Source: an uncultured Eubacterium sp.
GTDB lineage: Bacteria > Bacillota > Clostridia > Lachnospirales > Lachnospiraceae
DNA length: 49,429 bases
Direction of reading: 5' to 3'
Assembly (NCBI GenBank): GCA_910586445.1
Contig: CAJUHV010000026.1
Coordinates: forward strand, 1-49,429
Under the pieces are notes generated by a model. It saw nothing but the letters and a program-made list of their open reading frames with translations. It did no database searches and had not been told where the DNA came from. The translations under genes were made by a program, and so were the position numbers. Every line of letters begins with the position of its first letter. Position 1 is the first letter of the stretch. Below, piece by piece: positions 1-7,900 of the stretch.

Positions 1-77
1 GCATGATGAAAGGGCTTTAAAGAAATTTTCAATACTGTCATCTTCACATTAAAATAGCATTGTTTGATGAAAAAATA

Positions 78-106
78 GGGTGAGGTTTTCCTCGCCCTTG
101 TCTTTT
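78..106 (+). terminator. Intrinsic terminator of an upstream gene
   Basis: An 8-bp stem (GGGTGAGG pairing with CCTCGCCC, one G-U pair) closes a TTTT loop at 78-97 and is followed by a T-rich tail. It probably ends a transcript entering from left of the window. No intact coding region is visible between it and the next hairpin. Confidence 0.65.
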
Positions 107-310
107 ATATTTGAATAATTTCCTCGTTCACAAGTTCCATCGCACAAGCCCTTCCAAATTTTCTTCTGTAAATCCTTTATTCAAGGCGTTTTCTTCCTTG
201 AGTTATTCCGTTATGCCCTGTGCCTGTTTTGTATTTGCAGGGGAAGAGGGTGTAATTAAGATACAGTTATTTTAATGTAAAACAAAAGCGTATGCTATGA
301 CTTACGTAAA

Positions 311-352
311 ACACTATCAAAAGGTGTACCTTTTGATAGTGTTTTTGTTTTT
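311..352 (+). terminator. Strong intrinsic terminator (perfect 14-bp stem)
   Basis: Positions 311-324 and 329-342 are perfectly complementary around the loop TGTA and are followed by TTTTTGTTTTT. The arm contains TATCAAAAGG, whose core recurs in a second palindrome at 495-522 and as a half site at 656-665. The element may therefore be both a terminator and part of a family of related sites. Confidence 0.75.
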
Positions 353-494
353 CTAACTAAAATTTACCATATTATGGAAATGGATGCAAGTTATTTTGAG
401 TAATTTGCATGATCTATATATGAAAAACTGTGTTTTATATAGAAAATACATCAAAAAAGCCGTATTTGAAATTATTAAAATGCGCTATAAATGA

Positions 495-522
495 AGTATC
501 AAAAAGTACACTTTTTGATACT
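495..522. promoter_or_regulatory. Perfect 12-bp inverted repeat, candidate operator
   Basis: AGTATCAAAAAG (495-506), loop TACA, then CTTTTTGATACT (511-522). It shares the TATCAAAA core and near-identical symmetry with the terminator at 311-342 but has no T-tract, so it is unlikely to be a terminator. It lies 10 bases upstream of the proposed -35 box, where a regulator could act. Confidence 0.45.
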
Positions 523-534
523 AACAGCGCTGTT
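523..534. promoter_or_regulatory. 12-bp palindrome overlapping the -35 box, candidate operator
   Basis: AACAGCGCTGTT is a perfect palindrome that abuts the previous inverted repeat and overlaps the first two bases of the TTGCCC -35 candidate. A dimeric repressor bound here would block RNA polymerase. The binding protein is unknown. Confidence 0.4.
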
Positions 535-561
535 GCCCTGATCGTCCTGCTATCATATAAT
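533..561 (+). promoter_or_regulatory. Sigma-A-type promoter candidate for the T7SS gene run
   Basis: TTGCCC at 533-538, a 17-base spacer, then a perfect TATAAT at 556-561. Predicted transcription start is near 568, giving a leader of about 160 bases before the first gene at 728. The leader holds another TATCAAAAGG half site (656-665). It is the only good promoter I see before the first gene. Confidence 0.55.
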
Positions 562-727
562 ATAAATTAAATTTCAATATAATATATATCAAAAATCCTA
601 TACAATAAACTTAAACGTAGATAATGCAGGAATCATATCAGACAGGTGCCGTAAATATCAAAAGGTAAGGCCAAGAGACAAAAGAAATGATACAACATCA
701 AAACACTTAGGGAGGAGAGTCAGAAAA

Positions 728-1459
728 ATGACACAGACAAAACGAAAGGAAAACATAGCATTCGTAACAAAGTATGTGATGGCGCTGGCGGCGGGACTAA
801 TTATGGCTTTGTTTTTAGGGACTATTAGGGCGGAGGCTGCCACGAAGCTGGCACTTTTTAATTTTCGTACTGCCAGTGATCTGAAGGTGGTAAAAGGTGC
901 CAAAATCGATCTGGCTGGAAATCTTGAAGCAGATGCATGGTTATCCAGCAATCCAAAGGTAGTAAAAGTCACAAAGCAGGGCATAGCGACAGCAGTGAAG
1001 CCGGGAACAGCAGTTGTTTCGGCAAAGGTGGACGGAGAGTTGGAGGAATGCCGGATTACGGTTGTAAAGAATGTTTTAAAAGGCAGTAAGTACATAAAAA
1101 ACGTATACAGGACCTGGGAGATGCCGGACAGCGGGAAAAAGGTAAGCATAAAGTCCGGCAGCTTTACAAAAGGATTGAATGAGCTTTTGTCATATGCAGA
1201 AGCAGAAAATAAAGATGATGTTGTATATAAAAAATGTACAAAAATCATAGCCATTGAGGAAGACAGCGCCGGGGCGACCGTTTACTTTGAGGCGGAAGGC
1301 ATTTTTCATGGAAAGGAAACAGAGTATCCCTGTGTCATGGTCATTACCAATGATTATGAGCACCCAGATTATGAGTATATGACTGTGCTTCAGACAGTGA
1401 CATGGGTGGCGGATGACGGCCTGATGCTGTACGGAAAGGGATCATACTGGTACGCATAA
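728..1459 (+). CDS. Secreted protein with a bacterial Ig-like (Big_2-type) domain
   Basis: The 243-residue product starts with a basic segment, a hydrophobic core (about residues 16-33) and an AEA-A cleavage-like site near residues 36-38, so it is probably exported. Residues about 50-112 fit a Big_2-like fold, with the typical pattern of a state-value contrast (SSNPKVVKVTKQG) followed by G-T-A-V-V-S-A. Residues 115-243 match nothing I recognise and carry no membrane anchor. The start has a GGAGGAG ribosome binding site. The stop overlaps the next start (TAATG), so translation is probably coupled to the kinase gene. It is the first gene of the run and may be an extracellular partner or substrate of the system; that is inference. 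Confidence 0.75.
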   Translation: MTQTKRKENIAFVTKYVMALAAGLIMALFLGTIRAEAATKLALFNFRTASDLKVVKGAKIDLAGNLEADAWLSSNPKVVKVTKQGIATAVKPGTAVVSAKVDGELEECRITVVKNVLKGSKYIKNVYRTWEMPDSGKKVSIKSGSFTKGLNELLSYAEAENKDDVVYKKCTKIIAIEEDSAGATVYFEAEGIFHGKETEYPCVMVITNDYEHPDYEYMTVLQTVTWVADDGLMLYGKGSYWYA

Positions 1460-3456
1460 TGGCAGCAAAAATCTGTTTCTGGTGTTTCAAATCCAAGGGA
1501 AATAATAAGGTATGCCCGCACTGCGGCTATGAACAAGATCCGGCAGCGCAGCAGGCATACCAGTTAGCGCCCGCGACGGTGCTGCAGAAGAGGTATATTA
1601 TAGGCGTCAGCATCGGTATCGGCGGGTTCGGCATTACGTATAAGGCATATGACGCCACGCTGCGCATGATTGTAGCGGTCAAGGAGTTTTATCCGGCAGG
1701 GCTTGTAAACCGCGGAGGCGGAGAAAAAAAGGTCGGTATTTTTTCCGGTGAGAAAAAGGCAGAGTTTAAAAAGCAGCTGGCACGGTTTTTGGAAGAGGCC
1801 AGAAATATGGCGCTGTTTTCGAAAGAACAGGATATCGTCAATGTCTATGATTATTTTGTGGAAAATCAGACGGCATATATCATTATGGAATATGTAGACG
1901 CACCGCTTTTAAAAGATGAGCTCAGACAGCGCAGGCTGTCGCCCGAAGAGGCGGGTGGATATATGCTGGCGCTTTTAGAGGCATTGGAAAAGGTGCACAG
2001 GCACAATATTATACATAAGGATATCAGCCCGGACAACATTTTCGTGACAGGTGCAGATTCGATTAAGCTGTTTGACTTTGGGGCAGCAAGGCTGCAGGGA
2101 GCTGAGCGGACGGAGGCAGTCGTCGTAAAGGCGGGATATACGCCGCCGGAGCAGTATACTTCGCAGGAAAAGCAGAGCATGAGCATGGATATCTATGCGG
2201 CGGGGGCAGTGTTTTACGAGATGCTTACAGGCGAGAAGCCGGTAGATTCCAGAGACCGCGTGATGGCCGATGAGCTCAAGGAGCTGAAAGATTTTGGCGT
2301 GCGCACGGATGAATACTTACAGCGCATTATATTTAAGGCGATGGCGCTTGATCCGCGCCTGCGGTTTCAGACGGCGGGGGAGTTTAAAGAGGCGCTGATC
2401 CACCATAAAAAGGTACTGGTCCCGCAGGAGGAAATCCGTAAAAGCCGAAGGCGCAGGCGGATGATAGCGGCGTGCATAGCAGCAGTGTTTCTATCGGCAG
2501 GCGTAATTGTAGGATTAAATCTGACCGTTTTTTCCGGCAGGGGCAGGATCAATGTGGCAAAGATTAAAAAAGAAGAGCTGACGGTATGGCTGTCTGTACC
2601 GGATGAGGAGCTGGGTGAGCAGATGATCGAGAGGCTTACGGAAAGCGTGGAGCGTGTATGCCCGCAGCTGACCATAAAGGCACAGGCGGTTGAAAGAAAA
2701 GAGTACACGCAGCTGATCCAGGAGTCTGCGGCAGCAGACAGCCTGCCGGATGTCTTTTGTACGGATGGGCTGGAGCCTTCTTTTTGGGAGGATGAGCCGT
2801 GTGTGGAGCTGTCCAAGCTGTTTCGCACAATGGATCTGACAGATTATTTATATCTGGACGGATTGAAAAAAGAAGGGGATGTGTATGCGGTTCCTACTGC
2901 CATGCAGGCCGCGGTCGTATATGGCAGCAGGGCAAAGGATGACCAGATTCCGAATGCATTTGAATTAGATACGCTGTCAGGCTTGGGCAGCCAGGTGGGC
3001 TATGCGGACGACGAAAATATATTTGAACAGTTCCAGGATCTGGAGCAGCCGACAGCATGGATTGTAGGAGACCTTTCTGATCTGGATAAGGTCGAGGCGG
3101 TTACGGTAGAAGCTGTTCCTTCTACGGATTATGCAGCCGTGCCGCTTTTAAAAGAGGGCCGGCTGGTCGGGAGCATGCTGCACCGGTATGCGGTGAAAAA
3201 GAGCGGGGATGAGAACAGGCAGGATGCAGGCATGACACTGCTTTCGCTGCTTTTGAGCGAAGGCATGCAGAGCGCTGCATATATGGATAACAGGGACGGC
3301 CTGCCGCTGAATAAGATTGTGCTGGACAGCTATCAGGAAAATAAGCTGACGACATATCTGGAATTTTTAAAGGATTATGATCTGGAAGAAGCGCAGATTC
3401 TTGAGGGAGAAGGCAGCATGAGCGGACTGGTCAGACAGGAGGCAGCAGTGCAGTAA
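1459..3456 (+). CDS. Transmembrane Ser/Thr kinase with zinc ribbon and SBP-like extracellular domain
   Basis: A 665-residue protein. A zinc ribbon (C6, C9, C19, C22) precedes a Hanks-type kinase domain: glycine-rich loop near 51-58, ATP-binding K75 in VAVK, catalytic HKD with D188, DFG at 206-208 and a PPEQY activation segment. The catalytic loop is HKDISPDN, with Lys for the Arg of HRD and Ser for the usual DxK lysine. One TM helix (about 335-357) follows a run of arginines. The extracellular part (358-665) resembles a family-1 solute-binding protein: a LPDVF motif, a later YAVPTAMQAAVVYGSR stretch and a final GLPLNK segment. Sensor kinases with this ectodomain are unusual and it may detect a small ligand. 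The kinase call is firm; the SBP assignment is by eye. Confidence 0.9.
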   Translation: MAAKICFWCFKSKGNNKVCPHCGYEQDPAAQQAYQLAPATVLQKRYIIGVSIGIGGFGITYKAYDATLRMIVAVKEFYPAGLVNRGGGEKKVGIFSGEKKAEFKKQLARFLEEARNMALFSKEQDIVNVYDYFVENQTAYIIMEYVDAPLLKDELRQRRLSPEEAGGYMLALLEALEKVHRHNIIHKDISPDNIFVTGADSIKLFDFGAARLQGAERTEAVVVKAGYTPPEQYTSQEKQSMSMDIYAAGAVFYEMLTGEKPVDSRDRVMADELKELKDFGVRTDEYLQRIIFKAMALDPRLRFQTAGEFKEALIHHKKVLVPQEEIRKSRRRRRMIAACIAAVFLSAGVIVGLNLTVFSGRGRINVAKIKKEELTVWLSVPDEELGEQMIERLTESVERVCPQLTIKAQAVERKEYTQLIQESAAADSLPDVFCTDGLEPSFWEDEPCVELSKLFRTMDLTDYLYLDGLKKEGDVYAVPTAMQAAVVYGSRAKDDQIPNAFELDTLSGLGSQVGYADDENIFEQFQDLEQPTAWIVGDLSDLDKVEAVTVEAVPSTDYAAVPLLKEGRLVGSMLHRYAVKKSGDENRQDAGMTLLSLLLSEGMQSAAYMDNRDGLPLNKIVLDSYQENKLTTYLEFLKDYDLEEAQILEGEGSMSGLVRQEAAVQ

Positions 3457-3700
3457 TGCAGCCTTGGCAGAACATATGAAAGACGTCACATGATGGAGAT
3501 GTCACAGGTCAGGCAGAAGGTAACAGTGCAGCAATGCAGCCTTAGCAGAACTATCACTGGATGGAGACGTCACAGGCCGGATAGGCGGCAATAGAGAAGT
3601 AAGTAATGCAGCCTTGGCAGAACATACGAAAGACGTCACATGATGGAGATGTCACAGGCCAGGCAGAAGGTAACAGTGCAGTAATGCAGCCTCAGCAGTG
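3451..3700 (+). repeat. Tandem array of four imperfect 70-80 bp repeats at the kinase 3' end
   Basis: Each unit starts with a form of CAGTAATGCAGCCTTGGCAG, at about 3451, 3531, 3601 and 3681. Units 1 and 3 are nearly identical over 80 bases; unit 2 is diverged and unit 4 is partial, giving a 150-base higher-order period. The first unit contains the kinase stop codon. The array supplies spurious ATG codons that extend the downstream frame backwards. Confidence 0.85.
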
Positions 3701-3788
3701 TATAGGCTGCATGATAGATGGGCGGTCGGTGCGTCTGTCAAATAAATTTCAGACAGTACATTTAGGTAGAAAAAGGACGGAAAGTTTG

Positions 3789-4763
3789 ATGAAATATCGG
3801 GTTCATGCGAAAAATACAAATATAATTATAAAAGGAAAGCCGGCATTTGGTGAAAAAATCAATGAAAGGGAGCTTGATTACCTGCTGAAAAATACAGTGC
3901 CTGGATTTTTTCATATATCCTATGACGGGAAAAAACAGCTGGAGTACGAAGCGCCTGCTGCACTGCCGCTGGCAAAATATTTAAAGGACGAAAAACTGGA
4001 CGAGCAGTCCTTCTGGAAGGTTATGGCCCAGATGGTGGATGCACAGATTGCCGCCAAAAGCAGGGGGCTGTATCCTGACCATATCCTGACGAAGCCGGAT
4101 ATGGTGTTTATCGAAGAAGAGACATTAAAGATGTATTTTATCTATCAGCCGGTATCTGCCGCAAAAGATCTGGCGGACAATCTGTTTGCGGTGATCCACG
4201 ATATTATCTATCAGGAAATGAAAAAAGAGGGCGGTCTTGGCGCGAATTATCTGATTGATTTTCAAAATTACCTGCAGCAGAGTGACTATAGGCCGGAGCA
4301 TGTCCGTCAGTATATCAGCAGGGCCTCGGGTGAGGGCGCTGCTGCAGCAGTGGGCAGTGCCGCCGTGCACAGTATGCAGGAGGCCGGGGAATCAGAGGAT
4401 CTGGAACAGTATACGGTCATGCTCGGCAGCGGCGGTGCTGCGGGCGGCGGTGTAAAGGCGCTGCCAAAGAGCATGCAGCTTATTAGAATCCGCACAAAGG
4501 AGCGAAAGACGATCACAGGCGATGTCATAAGGCTGGGCAGATCCAGCCAGAATGAATACTGCATTACAGGCAACGGATCGATCGGCAGGGTGCATGCGGT
4601 GATCGAAAGGCGCGGGGATGTCTGGTGGCTGAAGGACATGGGTTCTGTAAACGGGACGTTTGTAAGCGGCAGGCGCATGACGGGCCAGCAGGCGTACAGG
4701 CTCAAAAGCGGGGACAGGTTTCAGCTGGCGGACGAAGAATTTGTGTTTGAAATCAAACAGTAG
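3789..4763 (+). CDS. FHA-domain protein with EssB/DUF6382-like N-terminal region
   Basis: From ATG 3789 the product is 324 residues. The frame is open back to 3606, but that part lies in the tandem repeat and would encode unlikely sequence; ATG 3789 has AAAGGACGG upstream. Residues about 1-165 look like a degenerate kinase-type fold: PAALPLAKYL, a helical stretch, GLYPDHILTKPD, and no catalytic HRD or DFG. This recalls the cytosolic pseudokinase of YukC/EssB and, from memory, DUF6382. Residues about 230-324 are an FHA domain with GR, a conserved RVH turn and NGTFV, so it should bind phosphothreonine. There is no TM segment, unlike EssB. It sits between a kinase and EssC, so I infer an adaptor linking phosphorylation to the secretion motor. 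Confidence 0.8.
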   Translation: MKYRVHAKNTNIIIKGKPAFGEKINERELDYLLKNTVPGFFHISYDGKKQLEYEAPAALPLAKYLKDEKLDEQSFWKVMAQMVDAQIAAKSRGLYPDHILTKPDMVFIEEETLKMYFIYQPVSAAKDLADNLFAVIHDIIYQEMKKEGGLGANYLIDFQNYLQQSDYRPEHVRQYISRASGEGAAAAVGSAAVHSMQEAGESEDLEQYTVMLGSGGAAGGGVKALPKSMQLIRIRTKERKTITGDVIRLGRSSQNEYCITGNGSIGRVHAVIERRGDVWWLKDMGSVNGTFVSGRRMTGQQAYRLKSGDRFQLADEEFVFEIKQ

Positions 4764-4780
4764 CTAAAGAAGGGGTATTT

Positions 4781-4984
4781 ATGAATATAGAAGATCTCGC
4801 ACAGCTGCTGCTGTCGCAGCAGGCAGTTTTGATTTATGAGATTATAATTTTTGTCATAATGGCAGTTACGATTGTCGTATTAAATAAAAAACGAAAGATA
4901 AGAAGGCAGATCCAGTCGTCCTCCCGGGAGCGGCAGGTAAAACGCTCGCTGGATGACTCGCTGGCCAACCAGAGGCGGAGGTAA
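4781..4984 (+). CDS. Small single-pass membrane protein
   Basis: A 67-residue protein with one hydrophobic helix at about residues 17-35 and a strongly basic C-terminal half (KKRKIRRQ, ending in RRR), predicting an outside N-terminus and a cytosolic tail. AAGAAGGGG lies upstream of the ATG. It is packed between the FHA protein and EssC with gaps of 17 and 7 bases. Its size and position recall small T7SSb membrane subunits such as EssA, but I see no sequence signature for that family, so the role is only inferred. Confidence 0.7.
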   Translation: MNIEDLAQLLLSQQAVLIYEIIIFVIMAVTIVVLNKKRKIRRQIQSSSRERQVKRSLDDSLANQRRR

Positions 4985-4991
4985 TGATTAA

Positions 4992-7900
4992 ATGAACATT
5001 ATTTTATCAGTATATTCAAAGGATGCATTCTGGGAATATCAGCTTCCGTCTGTCAATAATGCCGATTATACGCTGACGCTGCGCAGTGATTTTTTCCGAT
5101 TAAAGAAAAACAGAAGCATTTATATGGAAGTCATGGACAACGTATGGAGCTTTAAGCGCGGCAGGGATTACAGCATACGAAAAGACACAGGCGCGTATGA
5201 GGGCCGCGCCCTGGCGGATAAGGATGTTCTGAACCTGTTTATCGAAGAAGAAAATGAGATCGTATTAATCGTAAAATATGTAAATTCGCTGTTTCATGCA
5301 TATGAGAAATATTCTCTGGCAGGAGTCAGCCAGATCACCATTGGTGAAAAGCCGGATAATGATATCTGCTACGATTATATGAAGCTGGTTTCCCGCAGCC
5401 ACGCGGCGCTTGTGCGGGAAGGGGCCGGTTTTAAAATTATCAACAACAGCTTAAACGGTACATATGTGAATTCTTACCGGATCGAAAAAGAGCGGCTGCT
5501 CAGTCCCGGTGCGTGCATAGATATTATGGGACTGCGCATGATCTATCTGGGCAGCTGTCTGGCCGTGGATACGGCAGGGAGCAGGGCGCGGATTAACACG
5601 CAGAAGCTGAAGGTCATGCCGAAGAGGCAGGTGGTATCCAGAAATCCGGCAAGGGAAGGCGCGGCGGTATCTCATGGAAAGACGGTCTACCACCGCTCGC
5701 CGCGTACGTTTCACGATCTGGCAGACGGAGAGGTTGAAATAGAGGCTCCGCCGCAGCTGGAGCAGGAAAAGCCGCAGCCGCTGCTTTTGACCATCGGCCC
5801 GTCTTTTACAATGGCACTTCCGATGATCGCAGGGTGCGTGCTTATGATGTCGCCGTCTTCCGGCGGACGTTCCGGGCTGTCTATGTATTCCGGCCTTGTC
5901 ATGTCTTTATCCTCTGCGCTGCTGGGTGTATTCTGGGCAGTCCAGAACATATGGCACCACAAAAAGCAGGAGATGGAAAAAAAGCAGGTAAGGTTTGAAA
6001 GCTACAGTGATTATCTGCTGAAAAAGACGGAAGAGATCAAGGAGCGGTATGAATATACCTCCAGCAACTTATTTGACATGTACCCAGAGGCCGCGGCCTG
6101 CCTGTCTTATGACGAAGACAGCGGGCTTTTGTGGAACCGCAATACGACGCACAAAGACTATTTAAAGCACCGCCTCGGCATGGGAGATGTCCCGTTCCAG
6201 ATCTCGATACAGGCACCAAAAGAAAGGTTTACCATATATAAAGACGAGCTGGAGGATAAGCCGCGGTTTATCAAGGAAAACTACGATACGCTTTATGATG
6301 TCCCGGTTGTGCTGGATCTGTCAGAGCACAGGCTGATCGGCATCGTCGGCGGGCCGAAGAAGGCTGGAGCTATAGAAGCCGCAAAGCTTCTGGCAGCACA
6401 GATCGCTGCAAACAACTGCTATACCGACGTAAAAATGGGCTTTATTTATGACGGCGAGCGTTCCAATGAAGAAAAGGAATGGGAATTTGCCAAATGGCTC
6501 CCGCATGTATGGTCAGAGGATAAAAAGACAAGGTACTGCGCAAAGGATGCAGAACAGGCAAGCGACGTATTTTATGAGATGACCAAAATCTTTCGGACAA
6601 GGCTGGAGGAAGAAAAGGAGATCACCATCGGCAGCCCGCAGCTTCCAAAGCCGTATTATATACTGTTTGTCTCGGACATGCATATGCTGGAAGGCGAGCT
6701 GATTGCCAGATATATTTTTGAAAAAAACGCTGCGGCAGGGCTTACGACCTGCATACTGAGCGAGCGTTACGAAGACCTGCCGAATGCATGTGATTTTATT
6801 ATAGAAAATACGGCGCGCTTTCAGGGCATGTACGATGCCGTCGCAGGAGAAGAAAAACGGCAGCATATTCAGTTTGACCAGATTGACGGCTTTTATCTGG
6901 AGCGGTTTTCCAGACATCTGGCTATGCTGCAGGTGCAGGAAATGGAAAAAGGCGGGGAGATTCCAAATGCGCTGACCTTTTTTGAAATGATGGGAGTGAC
7001 AAAGCCGCAGGATCTCCCGGTCAAGGAACTGTGGGCAAAAAACAGGACATACGACAATATCAAGGGCATGGTCGGCGCAAAGGCAGGCGGCGTGCCGTGC
7101 TATCTGGATGTGCATGAAAAATACCACGGGCCGCACGGCCTGGTCGCAGGTACGACAGGCTCTGGAAAATCAGAGACGCTGCAGACCTATATGTTATCTC
7201 TGGCAGTAAACTACAGCCCGGACGATATCGGATTTTTCATTATCGATTATAAGGGCGGCGGCATGGCAAACCTGTTTGACGGACTGCCGCATATGGTCGG
7301 GCAGATTTCCAACTTATCGGGAAATCAGGTCAGGCGTGCGATGATTTCGATTAAGAGTGAAAACCGCAGGCGTCAGCGTGTATTTACAGAGCACGGCGTA
7401 AATAATATCAACCTGTATACAAAATTGTATAAAAACGGCGAAGCGTCCCTGCCGGTACCGCACCTGTTTATTATCATTGATGAGTTTGCAGAGTTAAAAC
7501 GGGAAGAGCCTGAATTTATGAAGGAGCTGATTTCCGTGGCACAGGTAGGACGAAGCCTCGGCGTACATATGATTTTAGCGACCCAGAAGCCGAGCGGCAC
7601 GGTAGATGACAATATATGGAGCAACTCCAAGTTCCGCCTGTGCCTGCGCGTACAGGACAGGCAGGACAGCAATGATATGCTGCACAAGCCGGATGCTGCC
7701 TATATCACACAGGCCGGGCGCTGTTATCTGCAGGTCGGCAACGATGAAGTATACGAGCTGTTCCAGTCAGGCTACAGCGGGGCAGCTTATGAAGAAAATG
7801 TCAGCATAGGCAATACAGAAATCGCAAAAATGCTGTCTCTAAACGGAACGGTAGAGATGACAGGCAATTCCGCCAAGCTCTCGCAGAAGCAGAAGGTGGA

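Noticed and set aside
128..255. Minus-strand stretch reading LKEENALNKGFTEENLEGL after an in-frame stop, possible gene remnant
   Set aside because: Only about 40 codons, interrupted by TAA, and no family recognised; it may be chance in an AT-rich spacer.
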